Shown: in pieces, positions 1 to 12,259 of the stretch
How the letters are laid out: each line of letters begins with the position of its first letter
Position numbering within the stretch: position 1 is the stretch's first letter
Source: Schistocerca nitens
Lineage: Eukaryota; Arthropoda; Insecta; Orthoptera; Acrididae
Length of the DNA stretch: 64,000 nucleotides
Reading direction: 5' to 3'
Assembly: GCF_023898315.1 (NCBI RefSeq)
Contig: NC_064619.1
Coordinates: 478,743,376-478,807,375, forward strand
Made by a program: the position numbers and the translations under genes
Notes under the pieces: model-generated
Databases searched by the model: none
What the model saw: only the letters and a program-made list of their open reading frames with translations
What the model was told of the DNA's origin: nothing

Positions 1-3000
1 TCCCTTTCTCTCTGGTTGGAAGCAATCAATAATAAAGTGCCGTTTCATCACAATTACATGTTTGATGGTTATTTAAACTTCATCTGTCATTACTCATTAC
101 TTTGTGTAGAATTTCAGGAAACTGTGAAGCAGGTTCAATTTGAAAACTATCCAGCAGTAAAAAAACTATCCGTCAGAAGCTACAAAATCTTTGTTTCCAT
201 GTAAATCGAAGTGAAAATTTTCAACGTGGCCGTTAATAAAAAGTGGCACATCTTCACTTATCTTTATTAAAAATGATGTCTAAAGGTGTTCGTCAGGTTC
301 ACTGTCTTTTCCTAGTTCAGTCCTTTTTCTGTCCATTTCCACATCACTTTCATTCTTTTTACAAAACTTCCAAGTCCTTTATCTTCTTTTACCCATCCCC
401 AGTGTGTTCCTTCAGCTACACCACACTCATGCGATAAAATTGCTTTAGTTCAACCATTCTTCACATGATCAATAATTTTCAGTTTATCACTCAAAGAATA
501 TGCTTTCCATTTCTGTGACATTGTAACAAGCACACAGAAATCTAGACAATGAATAATTTATGATCATCATGATCGTTGTGCTCGTTTTGATTATTGCCAA
601 ACACTGTTGCGTAGTCACTTTGTTGACTGCGTCACAATGCTAACCTTGAGGTGCATATTCAAAGCTTCTGACTAGCAACAATCTTGATATGTTTAGACAA
701 ACCAAAGTTTTAGTTTAATTACATCCATCTATTTTTGATATTGTTGAGAGAGCTTGGAGTTGCAGCAGTAAATTATACTGCAGAAAAGCTATTTGCAGAC
801 AGTGATTACGTAGGACAGTAAAAGCTATTTGCAGACAGTAATGAGATTTTTTTCAAGTTTATAAAACATATTGAAAGTGCAGAAATCATTCATAAATTAT
901 ATTTTGTTTTGGGGGACATACTTTATATCGCGTTGTCTGAATATGCTGCATATCAGACTGTGGTATATGGGGCTTCTACATACTTTCACAATGAGAAGTT
1001 ATAATTTTCAGTGGGTGTTATTACGCACGAACAACATTTCACAAAAATATACAGTACATGCATAACCTATTGAAGCCATGTATTGATGAAAAACATTAAT
1101 AATTTAACAATAGTTTGGATTAAATTTCTAGAAGCACCAACATCCATTTCAATAAAGGTTATCAGCCCCTTCTCAAGCAGTATGTACAGCTTTCTGAGAG
1201 CCTCTTGGCACACTTTCCTATATGTAGCACTGTTCTTCAAGTGAAAAACCAGTATCCTTGTGCTACATCTACATTTAAGTGCCTGGCAAAGGGTTCATCG
1301 AACCGTCTTCATCAGTTTAGGAAAATGTTAGGTTTAAATGATGTGTTGTTTGATGCATAGAAGGTGTAGGGACCTTTGATAATTCAAAGAACATGGTCAC
1401 TATGATTAGCAAAAGAAGCCACGAACATTGCAATAAATCTCAGTATATGAGCTTTGCAAGACAGTGTAGTACTATTTAAGACAACAAGCCTAATTAACAC
1501 ATTGTGTATTACACTATACCACATAACGTTATTTACCCAAGTATAAGGCAATCGTGGATGAAAGGACCCCCCCCCCCCCCCCCCCCGCTTTTTTTTTTTA
1601 AAGATGCTGCTTGAGAAAATTTTATTTTTAACATACTGTGAAGTTTTGATTATTCAAAGTATTTTATTGACATAAAGTATCTGCCCAAAAATTAAATTAT
1701 ACCTATTCTAAACTTACACCACGTATTGTCTACAGTTTGGTAATACTAGGAGAGAAAAAGTAAACGAATAGATGGTTTACATTAATTTTTCTACCATTTT
1801 TGCTTACTAACACTGTCATCTGTAGTATCTCTCTTTCCAATAATCGCCGTCATCCTAACAGCACAGCTGTGAAATATATATCTTTCTTGCCACAAAAATT
1901 TGGCTATTTCTTCCGAATATGTTGCTATTCCTGATGTTTTAGTTACAGTGGATCGTGAGAACATAGTTGTTTTTATCCAGATACGTATCTGATTTTGCCT
2001 CTGTTCTGGCGTGAAAATGTTAGTGTCTTTTGCTTCCACACGCAGTGTCTATTCCCTGCTCTCCTGATGGCTGTGCAGAGCCAGCAGCTGACACACTCCC
2101 TTTCATTCCCATCCTACTTCACAGTGAGTGTTGACAACATTGCAGCTAGAAACATGTAAGTATGACTCTAGCCCCTCTCTACACTTCCATCTTCTCCTGC
2201 AGAAATGAATACTGTTATTGAGTGTTCATCCAGTTTTAAAGACAATTCGATTATGGCTGCAAATACATTCAGGCAAACTGCAGTTTAAATGTGGCAGATG
2301 TTCATAAAACACCAAAGTATGTGGTACAAATTCCCATAGTGGCAACACAAAGAAATTTGCTGCTTGCTCACCGTTCCCCTCCCTGCAGTCAATCTAGCTA
2401 TCAGCCAAGCTGGTGTCACTGCATCCTATCCAACCCTTCCAAAATTCTGAACTTGAGCAACTGTGAGAAACAAGCTGCAATATCTTGTAGTGTGCAGGTC
2501 ATATGTAACAACACCAACCAATACATAAATAAAAGATTGCAACTAAAATTCAGTCCCTTTCTTAAACTTCAACATGTCCCGCTGTCTGTTGGTACTGTCT
2601 CCATGACGGGTCTTGCTGCTGTAAATTATTCTTACGTTAACAATTACAGACAGTTTAACATGAAGTATTTCCTCTATCAGACATTTCATGTTAGATTAAT
2701 TTTCCTTTTTGTTTCAACTGAATGTCACCATGTTGTAAAGCCAATTGAAAGCTGTTAATGTTTCTCCTGGTATCCTAATAGATGACCTGCAATCCACTTA
2801 TGGTCTCTTGCAACCAAATAAAATTTTGGTCTGGATTCTGAATCAACTAATGTTTTTCAAAGGACATTTCTGTATTTGATTCTTACCTTTACTTAAAAAA
2901 GTGGCATTAATGTTTGTATAAGATATCCATACATGTATGAGAAAGTTTATTGCAAATATGTTCAAATACAACAACAGTTTGTAAGATAGTAGAATTTAAA

Positions 3001-4660
3001 AGCTATTTACCCTCCTCAATTCTTCAGAATAAATGTGTATATGACATCATTAGCCAAAACTTATCTCCAAATATAAGACTACCCCTATAGACTGTACTAA
3101 ACAAGGTAAAAATGTTGACCTCAGCAGCAATAGTTTAATTTGTGAATATAAGGTGAACCTGTATTTTTTGTATCATGAATTTGGGAAAAAACCTCTTCTT
3201 ATAATTGGATAAATAAGGTAATTATAGAGAAGTGATGTGGAAACTATACCTCCACATTGGTTATGATTTTTTATCACAATGCCAATACTGTTGATCCATT
3301 GCACAAGAAAGTAAATTTATGAATGAATAACATGAATAATATTTATGTATCAACAAAATTCCAACCATCAAACTTCATTTCTTGTGTGGAAATTCTAGCC
3401 ACTGGGTACGAAAATAGTACAAGCCAGTATGACATATTGTTTACTGTATGTTTTTAAGTGGAATGGCTGTACAACTTTCAATGGCTATACAACTAGGACT
3501 AAATTGTTATGACTCAATGACAATTTGCACTTCATCCTTATGATACTTGACGCCATGTTCTGTAGGAATATGTGCTAGGAAATGCATTAATTCCATGTAG
3601 CTGAAAACCCAAGAGGTCCTTGGTGAACTCATTGCTCTGCAGTTAGGAAATTTACTGTGGTTTTCTTCACAGGCAGCAAAAGAATTAATGTAAAACCTGT
3701 AAATAGTTGTCATGTTAGCATATTCAGGAACTACAAAAATGTGTGCCATTATATTAGGTAGTCACTGCAGTTTTTAGTGGACTTCAGCCTTATTTGCCCA
3801 AAACATCAGAGTTAAGAGTGCTGATTATGTGCTTGATTTAGGCATGGCCACCCAAACTGTGTACATTAACTTCAGGATGCCGTCCACATCCATTGAAAGT
3901 TGGACACATTTTTGTATAACCTTTCTCACTTGAAACCACTGTCTTATGAAATATTTATCATTGCCATTGAAATACCCCATATGTTACTGATTAAATGTAT
4001 GTAAAAGTGGCTTCCAGCTTTCACAGTCAGTCTCCAAAAATTTTGTGGCCTTGGCTCCACAGCCAATGCCACACTGTGAAAGAGCACATACTGTGACGTG
4101 GGCACAATCACATAGTACTGGTTCTCTTAGCAAAATATTTATTTTGTAAAATCGAATATTTGCTTCACATCACAGTGTGTGTAATCAGTTTCATTTTGCT
4201 GATACCATTACCATCATCTGATGCAATTTACTCAAAGCTGTAGTACATGTGTAGTTGTGTTCAGAAATATGTCCATGAAGGCAAACATAGTAGCTCTTTC
4301 TTCTACTTGCTTTGTGTAGTTTTCAGGACTTACACCTGCCTTGACCATCAAGTAAAATTCCTTGTCTTTTACAGTACTCATAACATGCTCCTAAAAGCAG
4401 AGAGATCACCTTGAAATTCGTGGACACCTTTATACAGATCCAAACATCTTTTTACGAAGTATCGCTGGTGTAGATGCTAAAACATACTGGAGATAAAGAG
4501 AGTTAGATTGTAGCAGTACCAGAAATGGAAGATTTCAGCATGCACTGCTTACATATTGTCACTGTACTGTGCCAGAGAAAAGCTGTGTATTAATGCAAAG
4601 AGCAGCTAGAAGTGGAGACAATAAGTTCTTTGTCAGTATCTCTTACACCATAGCCATTTT
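1..4660. other. Sequence upstream of the first visible TM9SF4 exon, no gene recognised
   Basis: AT-rich sequence with only short chance reading frames. None shows a domain I recognise, and none reads as an N-terminal TM9SF exon. Because the exon at 5492 begins inside a codon, a spliced upstream exon must exist, so this stretch is probably intron. It holds a 20-base C run at 1567-1586 followed by a T run. A short fragment at about 1260-1320 resembles a dispersed orthopteran repeat (CTACATCTACATTTAAGTGC at its start). Confidence 0.6.
1567..1586. repeat. Poly-C tract
   Basis: Twenty consecutive C residues, followed by GC and a run of T. A homopolymer of this length is polymorphic and error-prone in sequencing. 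Confidence 0.9.
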
Positions 4661-4669
4661 ACTAATTGA

Positions 4670-4865
4670 GGTGGTGCAGTGGTAAGAAACTGGAATTGTA
4701 TTCGGGAGGATGGTGGCTCTAATCCCCATTCAGCTATCCAGATTTAGTTTCTCCCCGATTTCCCTATGTCATTTAGGGTGAACACTGGGATAGTTCCTTT
4801 GATAGGGCATGACTGCCTCCAATCCAACGTAGTGCTCTGCCTTTAATCACTTCATTGTCAGTGGA
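4670..4865 (+). mobile_element. tRNA-derived SINE, family A (degenerate)
   Basis: The segment begins like a tRNA-related SINE head (GGTGCAGTGGTAAGAAACTG), followed by a B-box-like region near GGTGGCTCTAATCC. The rest of the body (CCGATTTCCCTATGTCATTT, then GGATAGTTCCTTTGATAGGG) matches a SINE family I recognise from Schistocerca-like genomes. It is diverged and has no clear target-site duplication. Family identity is from memory. Confidence 0.65.
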
Positions 4866-5349
4866 AACTTAAACCGTACTTTTTCTTCCTACCTTTTCAT
4901 TTTACATCCATTCCTTAGCCACAGGGGCAGTGTGGAGTTCTCTGTACCTCCTCTATGTTGGTCATTTCATCATTGGTGAAATGAATTGCATTTGTGGGGT
5001 GTATTTTATTACAGTAGGCATTGTGGTGATTGACTTCTGTTAGAGATGGTATAAGGAGAAGTGTGAAACACAATTTGATTGTGCTGTAGAGTTATGTATC
5101 CCATTTGTGAGTGTTATATAGTGGGTTAGTGTGGTCTGATGTGTTAAATGTAATGTATTGTTATTCATGTTATTGTAGTGTCATATTCACATTTCTAGTA
5201 TGTGATAACTTTTCTTCCTTACTGCTATAAATATTTCGTAGACTCTCTGCTCCCCTCAATTTCAGAATTCTTTAGTCCAGCAGCTAATTACTACAATGTT
5301 GCTGCAACTACATTGATTGACAGTTTCTAATACTGCTGCTACCACCACC

Positions 5350-5351
<2 letters not shown>

Positions 5352-5393
<42 letters not shown>
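5352..5393. repeat. (GT)n microsatellite
   Basis: Uninterrupted GT dinucleotide run of about 21 units, roughly 100 bp upstream of the acceptor of the first visible TM9SF4 exon. Confidence 0.95.
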
Positions 5394-5395
<2 letters not shown>

Positions 5396-5491
5396 TAATA
5401 TTTTTCTGTAAGAGAATTTACTTATTTAAATCTAACTATATTGCAGGTACAAAATTTATATTCTTTACATGTGAATTACTTCAATTTTCAG

Positions 5492-5769
5492 GGATGTTTA
5501 TCGTGTCGTTGGGTTTGAAGTAGAAGCTCAAAGTGTTGATCAGTCAGATTTAACAGTTACTGGTGACACATGTATAATTCGTGAGAATCCAAGGCCCCAA
5601 TTTGTTAATAAACGTGGTGGAACAAAGCTTTTCTTCACATATTCAGTTGAATGGAAAGCATCAGAAATCAGTTGGGCATCCAGATGGGATATATATTTAG
5701 GAATGAATGATGTTCAGATCCACTGGTTTTCCATTGTGAATTCTCTGGTTGTCGTCCTGTTTCTGTCTG
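5492..5769 (+). CDS. TM9SF4: TM9SF4-like gene, first visible exon (end of lumenal domain and TM1)
   Basis: The exon is bounded by a polypyrimidine-CAG acceptor (5489-5491) and a GTAAGT donor (5770). It is open in one frame (start phase: one base completes the previous codon) and encodes about 92 residues. It begins DVYRVVGFEVEAQS, continues through the family-typical lumenal motif SWASRWDIYLGMNDVQIHWF, and ends in the first membrane segment (SIVNSLVVVLFLSG). TM9SF proteins (nonaspanins) are Golgi/endosomal nine-TM proteins with a large N-terminal lumenal domain. Downstream exons fit TM9SF4 better than TM9SF2: the C-terminus is KIYAAVKID rather than KIYSVVKVD. Roughly 200 N-terminal residues are missing and presumably lie upstream of the window. 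Confidence 0.93.
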
Positions 5770-6228
5770 GTAAGTAAAAAATAGAGTCTTTGGATAATGT
5801 GTCTTGTAATGCGGTGTAAAATTATGTTTGTTAAATCATCGTTCTTCTAATATGCCTCATGAAGTAAATCAGGAAATGCAAAAAGTGTCAAACGATGACA
5901 GACATCCAAATATTGTGAGTTTTAACACGTGGAACTGCCTTGGTCCAGCATAGATACATTCATCAAATGGGTCTGGAAGTGGCACTACTGTCGTCAAGAG
6001 ATGATAATCAACTGAAAGACAATGCAAGGGTAATTTAACCTCAGTTTGAGACAAAATGTTTTTTGGACAGACAGAAAACAAATGAAAATAGGAGCACACG
6101 TGGCGTTAATGTCTCATCATACTTTTTACTTAAGGATATTAAGTGTGTTGTCTCCATTTTAAAACTTCTGTCCATTATAATGTTGCTAAATAACTTTATT
6201 TCCAATGGCTGTATGTATCTTGTACACC

Positions 6229-6237
6229 GTATTGCTC
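6229..6237. repeat. 5' target-site duplication of LINE 1
   Basis: GTATTGCTC here is repeated exactly at 12146-12154, directly after the A-rich tail. The two copies bracket the LINE. Confidence 0.75.
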
Positions 6238-6907
6238 CCCCCCAGGGGGTCCACAACTCTTTTGTGGATACGTGCGTAGCGAACACGGGACCCCGAGCTA
6301 ATGTGGCCCTCCTTCCTTTCCGGGCTGCATACCTTCCTTTTCTGCATCCTTCCCTATCCCCCATCTTCGCCCCCCCTCCCCTCACCTCTGGCTCTTTCCT
6401 TCCCTTTCTCCCCCTCTGGGAGTATGGTTTGTGCCTACATCTCGAGACGGACGCTCGTAAATGTAACGCATTCTTCGCCTTCTCTGCTTGTATGTCTTCA
6501 TCCTTCCTTTGTCCTTCTCTTTTCCTTACCTCTTCTCTTTACCCTTTTCTCCGCTGCGGCGTTTGAGACCTCTCTTCTTTCCTTTCCCTTTCTTTGTTTT
6601 TCCCTTTCTCTTTCTTCCTCCCTGTGCATGTCTGAAGGCCGACCCACGCATTTTCGTGCGTAGCCGGTGACGTAACGCGTAATTCCCCGCCCCGGATAGA
6701 CAGGTAGGACACGTACGTACCCCCTGGTAATGGCCAGGCCCAGGGAGGGGTGATTACCCGAGCTGATACCTTCCGAAAGTGCCGATTGGTCCCTCCGTCC
6801 GTTTGTCGGGAGGTGTGACCTGAGGTGTGAACAATCACCTAAGGCGGGAGTACCCTCAGAGAGGGCCCCCACAAGGGAAGAGCGCGTCATCGGAGACGCC
6901 GGTAATC

Positions 6908-8263
6908 ATGGGAGATTCTTCCGCAATGGTTTCCTCATCTTCCAGTACGTCTGCTCACAAGTGTAAGTTCACTGAGTCTCAGCCACAGACAGTTCTTCCA
7001 TCGTTGCCACAGTTCCTTGTTGTTTCTCGGTCTGACGAAGGTCACGACGTCTCCACGGTCAACCCTTTCATTATTCAGAAAGGTGTCGACGCAATTGCAG
7101 GCCCTGTAAAGTCTTGTTCCAGATTACGGAATGGCACCTTGTTGTTAGAAACAGTCAGTGCCCTCCAGGCACAAAAATTGCTGCGTACTTCACTGCTCCG
7201 CACCTTCCTGTCTGGGTTGAAGCGCACCACGCTTTAAATTCCTCACGTGGAGTCGTTTATACACGCTCCCTCGACGGATTGTCTGATGAGGAAATTCAGC
7301 ACTACCTGTCTGACCAGGGCGTAACAGCTGTTCATAGAGTTATGAAAAGGGTTGACACGAACATCATTCCAACCCGCACTGTCTACTTGACATTTGACAA
7401 AGTTCAACTCCCATCGAAAATCAAAGCAGGCTATGAGATAATTTCCGTTCGCCCTTACATCCCAAACCCTAGGCGTTGCTATTGGTGTCAGCGGTTCAAT
7501 CACATCAGCCAGTCCTGTTCCAATCCGGCCAAATGTGTTACGTGTGGCAAGGATGCCCATGAGGGTGCTTGTCCACCTCCATCCCCTCGTTGCATCAACT
7601 GTATGGGTGACCATGCTGCTTCCTCTCGAGATTGCCCCATTTTTAAAGACGAAAAGCTCATTCAGGAAATAAGAGTGAAGGAAAAGGTGTCGCTCGAAAA
7701 TTATTCGCAGTATACAGCCCACCGTGCCTCAGACAGGAAAATACAGCACTGTCCTTGCTTCTCCTCGGCCAACAAAGGAGGCGGCCACGCAGACTTGCGA
7801 CCTCACCTTTAGTGCCACGGTCGCCAGATCGGCCAGCGCAAAGATCGCCCGTTCAACCTCACCACTTTCGCCTGCCCACTCTATGGCTCACCCTTCATCG
7901 GGTTCTGCTAAATCTCGAGCCCAAAAGTCAGACACCAAGACTTCGAAAAAAGTGCATACTCGTGAAGGTTTTTTACGTACCCCAACTTCACAACCATCTG
8001 TTCCTCCTTCATCTAAACATCATGTTTCCAAGAAGGCTAATAAGAAACCCAGTTCATCTCCTCCGCCAAGGCGTGTCTCATCTACAGCACCACCTGGCGG
8101 AAATCGCCCTCGGCTGTCTTCTGTGTCGCCGAGGCGCACTGGTGGCGGCCAATCGCTGGTGGCAGGAGCTGCTCATGAACAACCTATGGATCAGGATCTT
8201 CTGCCTTCGGCTGAAAGCCATTCCATGCTGTCGGTCGCAAGCTCTGAGCAGTCGTTGAGTTGA
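6908..8263 (+). pseudogene. LINE 1 ORF1 (Gag-like, three zinc knuckles), frameshifted
   Basis: Likely start at 6908 (MGDSSAMVSS). The coding frame shifts near 7140-7200 and again near 7720, so the protein is recoverable only across three frames. The central part has three cysteine/histidine knuckles: CYWCQRFNHISQSC, CVTCGKDAHEGAC (both CX2CX4HX4C) and CINCMGDHAASSRDC. Before them is the usual I-type segment ending in SVRPYIPNPRRC. After them is a Ser/Pro-rich tail ending at 8263. ORF1p of this class binds element RNA. Its better-preserved counterpart is the ORF1 at 22741-24099. Confidence 0.85.
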
Positions 8264-8303
8264 CGGCAACCTTGATCACATTCCTCCATTTTCTGTTCAC
8301 CCT

Positions 8304-11300
8304 ATGTCCATTATCCACTGGAATATCCGCAGCATTCGAGCCAATCGGGATGAATTGCGATCCTCTTACGATCCTACTCGCCGGTCATCTTCTGTCTTCA
8401 GGAAACAAAGCTACGTCCCCATGACCGCTTTGTTCTCCCCCATTTTCAGTCCGTCCAATTTGATCTCCCGTCTGTTGAAGGCACTCCAGCCCATGGTGGA
8501 CTCTTGATTCTTCTCCATGATACTCTCCATTATCACCCAATCCCCTTAACCACCTCCTTCCAAGCTGTCGCTGTCCGTCTTTCCCTTTCTGGATATACCT
8601 TTTCTCTTTGTACTGTATACATTCCATCGTCCACACCAATGGCACGAGCTGATCTCCTTCATCTTCCTGGTTAGCTTCCACCCCCCTATTTGCTGGTTGG
8701 GGACTTCAATGCCCAGCACCCGCTTTGGGGATCTCCACATCCTTGTCCACGTGGCTCACTATTGCTAGACGTCTTCCACCAAGCGGATCTAGTTTGCCTC
8801 AACACTGGGGTCCCTACATTTTTGTCTGCCTCCACGACAAATTTCTCTCATTTGGACCTTTTGGTCGGTACTGTTCCGCTAGCTCGGCGCTTCGAATGGT
8901 TCGCCCATGATGATACACACTCAAGTGACCACTTTCCATGTGTCCTTAGACTGCAGTATCAACTGCCATATATGCGCCCGCGACGATGAAAGTTTGCCCA
9001 AGCCGATTGGACACTTTTTTCGTCTCTAGCGACATTCGATGACAGTCACTTTCCTAGCGTCGACGATGAAGTCACACATATTACAGACGTTATTCTTACA
9101 GCTGCGGAACGTTCAATACCACGCACCTCCAAATTGCCTCGGCGCCCCCCAGTTCCTTGGTGGAACGAGGCATGCTGTGACGCAATACGTGAGCGGCGAC
9201 GTGCTCTTCGTGTTTTCTGCCACCATCCTACTTTGGCCAACTGTATCCGCTATAAGCAGTTCCGTACGTGATGCCGTCGCGTCATCCGCGATAGCAAGAA
9301 GGCAAGCTGGAAATTCTTTAGTAGCTCATTTAACACCTTCACTCCCTCCTCGGAAGTTTGGAGTCAGATTCGACGGTTATCAGGTGCGCCTAGTTTCTCC
9401 CCAGTCTCTGGGCTCACTCTCGCGCATGATACATTAGTGGACCCCATCGCAATTTCTAACTCCTTAGGTAAACACTTTGCTGGGATTTCGACCTCTTCAA
9501 ATTACCCGCCAGCGTTTCTCCCGAAGAAACGTGCAGCGGAAGTGCAACCTCTTGCTTTCTTCTCTCAAAATCGCGAAAGCTATAATACTGTTTTCTCCAT
9601 GCGGGAACTCCAACATGCACTCTCTTCTTCTCGCTCCTCCGCCCCAGGACCGGATGGTATCTACGTCCAAATGTTGCTGTATTTATCAACCCATAGTCTG
9701 CGTTACCTCCTTCGCCTTTATAATCGAATTTGGACCGACAGTACTTTTCCCAGACGATGGCGGGAAGCTATCGTCGTTCCTGTTCCGAAACCTGGAAAGG
9801 ACAAACATCTCCCCTCTAGCTATCGCCCCATTTCTCTCACGAGTAGTGTGTGTAAGGTTTTGGAGCGTATAGTGAATTGCCGTTTAGCTTGGTGGCTGGA
9901 GTCCCGCAGTCTTTTAACACCTGCTCAATGCGGATTCCGAAAGCATCGTTCTGCAGTTGACCACCTTGTTGCTCTCTCCACTTATATCATGAACAATTTT
10001 CTCCGGAAACGCTAAACAGTAGCAATATTTTTTGATCTGGAGAGAGCATACAATACCTGTTGGAGGACAGGCATACTCCGCACACTGTTCTCTTGGGGCT
10101 TTCGAGGTCGGCTGCCCCTTTTTCTTCGCGAATTTATGGCAGAGCACACATTTCGAGTGCGGGTCAACACTACTCTCTCCCGTACTTTCTCCCAAGAAAA
10201 CGGGGTACCCCAGGGCTCCGTGCTAAGTGTTGTACTGTTTGCCATTGCCATAAATCCAATTATGGATTGTCTCCTTCCTGATGTCTCGGGCTCCCTCTTT
10301 GTGGACGATTTTGCGATCTACTACCGCTCTCAACGGACCAGCCTCCTTGAACGACGTCTTCAAGGATGTCTCGATCGCCTCCACTCTTGGAGCATCGAAA
10401 CCGGCTTCCGTTTTTCTCCCAGTAAGACCGTTTTTGTTAATTTTTGGCGACGTAAGGAGTTTCTTCCACCCTCCTTACATCTAGGATCTGTCAACCTTCC
10501 GTTTTCGGACATCACTAAATTCTTGGGTCTTACGTTTGACAGAAAACTATGCTGGTCCTCCCACGTTTCCTATCTTTCGGCTCGCTGTCTGCGATCCCTC
10601 AACACCCTCCGTGTCCTGAATGGTACCTCCTGGGGAGCGGACTGAGTGGTCCTTCTCCGCCTCTATCGCACCTTAGTGCGCTCGTAATTGGACTATGGAA
10701 GCATAGTTTACTCCTCTGCTCGGCCGTCTATTCTTCGTCATCTCGACTCTATCCACCACCGTGGATTACGTTTAGTGTCTGGAGCTTTTTACACCAGCCC
10801 TGTGGAAAGCCTTTATGCTGAGACTGCTGAACCTCCACTGTCCAATCGGCGAGCAGTCCTTCTGAGTCGTTATGCTAGCCATCTGTCTTCCATGCCTGCT
10901 AATCCAGCCCATGACATTTTTTTCGACGCCTCCTTTGATGTAGGGTATGCTGGCCACCCCTCCTCCCTACCACCACCGGGAGTCCGCTTCCGTCAACTGC
11001 TCCATTCTCTTTCCTTTCGCTTTCCTAAAACCTTCTTAACAACTTGGGGTACAGCACCGCCTTGGCTCCGTCCCCGGATCTGCCTGCTCCGTGACCTTTG
11101 CCAATTTCCCAAGGATGGTACCCCTTCACTTGTTTATCATCGGGCATTTGCTGCTCTATGTGCACAAATGAAGGAAGCCACATTTATTTACACTGATGGC
11201 TCGAAAACATTGTTAGGTGTAGGGAGTGCCTATATTGTTGGCGACACCCCAAATCAATTTCGGCTTCCCGACCAGTGTTCGGTTTATACTGCGGAGCTTT

Positions 11301-11989
11301 ACGCTGTTCTCCAGGCTGTCCACTACATCCGCCGCCATCAGCGGATACAGTATGTTATCTGTTCAGATTCTCTCAGCTCTCTCCTCAGTCTCCAAGCTCT
11401 TTACCCTGTCCACCTCCTGGTCCACCAGATTCAGGACTGTCTGCACTTGCTCCACCTGGGGGGCGTCTCGGTGGTGTTCCTCTGGCTCCCGGGGCACGTT
11501 GGTAACTGTGGAAATGAGACGGCCAATATAGCGGCCAAGGCTGCAGTCTCTCTTCTTCGGCCAGTTATTCAATCGATTCCCTTCGCCGATCTACGGAGCG
11601 TTTTATGTCGTCGTGTTGTTCTTTTATGGCACGCACATTGGTCGACACTTCCCTATAATAAATTGCGGAACGTTAAAGCTCTTCCTTGTGCTTGGACCTC
11701 TTCCTCCTGAACGCGTCGTCGGGAGGAGGTAATTTTAACTAGACTCCGGACAGGGCACTGTCTTTTTAGCCATCGTCATCTTTTAAGCGGCGATCCTCCC
11801 CCTCTCTGTCCCCACTGCTCTCAGCTGTGGACAGTAAGACACCTTTTAATTGAGTGCCCCTATTTTACTCCGTTACGCGCCCGTCTACAGCTGTCGCCTG
11901 ATATATCGTCAATTTTAGCAGATGACACGCGCTCGGCCGATCGCGTTCTCGAGTTTATTAGTGCCAGTGAAATGACGTCAGTCATTTGA
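8304..11989 (+). pseudogene. LINE 1 ORF2 (APE endonuclease, RT, RNase H), degenerate
   Basis: Starts at 8304 with MSIIHWNIRSIRANR, typical of the APE endonuclease N-terminus. A frameshift follows, then LVGDFNAQHPLWGSP and SSDHFPCVLRL near 8690-8960 give the catalytic core. From 9437 the RT is in one frame: SAPGPDG, YRPISLTSS, GVPQGSVLS and the catalytic FVDD near 10300. RNase H runs about 11170-11560 (IYTDGSK, TAEL, CSDSLS, WLPGHVG). A cysteine-rich end (CPHCSQLW...CPYF) precedes the terminal stop at 11987-11989. In-frame stops at 10013 (a CAA-to-TAA change relative to LINE 2), 10643, near 10684 and 11708 inactivate it. Confidence 0.88.
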
Positions 11990-12145
11990 AGCTTTTTTTG
12001 GGGACAACCAACCCCTTTCTGTAGTGGATTTTTAAGCCTTCCTTCTGCTTTTAGTTTCTCCAATTTTTTGAGTTTCGTTCCCATTGCTGCTGGTTTCCAT
12101 TTTTGGTTTTTATTGTTTCCTAAGTCATGCGCGCCTAAAAAAAAA

Positions 12146-12154
12146 GTATTGCTC
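12146..12154. repeat. 3' target-site duplication of LINE 1
   Basis: Second copy of GTATTGCTC immediately after the A tail; the first is at 6229-6237. Confidence 0.75.
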
Positions 12155-12259
12155 TTGCAGGCACCATTTCACCTATTTACTTCTTATGTTGCTGTAATCT
12201 TGGCACTTTTGTATCTTATCTTGAAATCTCAGATGTGTTTGTAGGGGAAAGAGGTTTTA

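Larger units (their letters stand above)
6238..12145 (+). mobile_element. Full-length I/R1-type LINE with RNase H (LINE 1), in TM9SF4 intron 1
   Basis: A 5.9-kb non-LTR retrotransposon in gene-sense orientation. In order it has a GC-rich 5' UTR (6238-6907), a zinc-knuckle ORF1, an ORF2 with APE endonuclease, reverse transcriptase, RNase H and a C-terminal zinc-knuckle-like motif, a 3' UTR and a short A tail (TAAAAAAAAA at 12136-12145). A 9-bp direct repeat brackets it, as expected of target-primed insertion. Base composition is much more GC-rich than the flanking intron. The RNase H domain places it in the I superfamily; the exact clade (I, R1-like, Nimb) cannot be fixed by eye. Frameshifts and several in-frame stops make this copy inactive. 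Confidence 0.9.

Noticed and set aside
16..204. Frame at the left edge considered as an upstream TM9SF4 exon (YLNFICHY resembles lumenal NHL-type motifs)
   Set aside because: No GT donor in the right phase for the exon at 5492, and the similarity is only a few residues.
2291..2758. 155-codon plus-strand frame
   Set aside because: No domain, signal or splice context. The composition looks like random AT-rich sequence, and it does not read as a TM9SF N-terminal exon.
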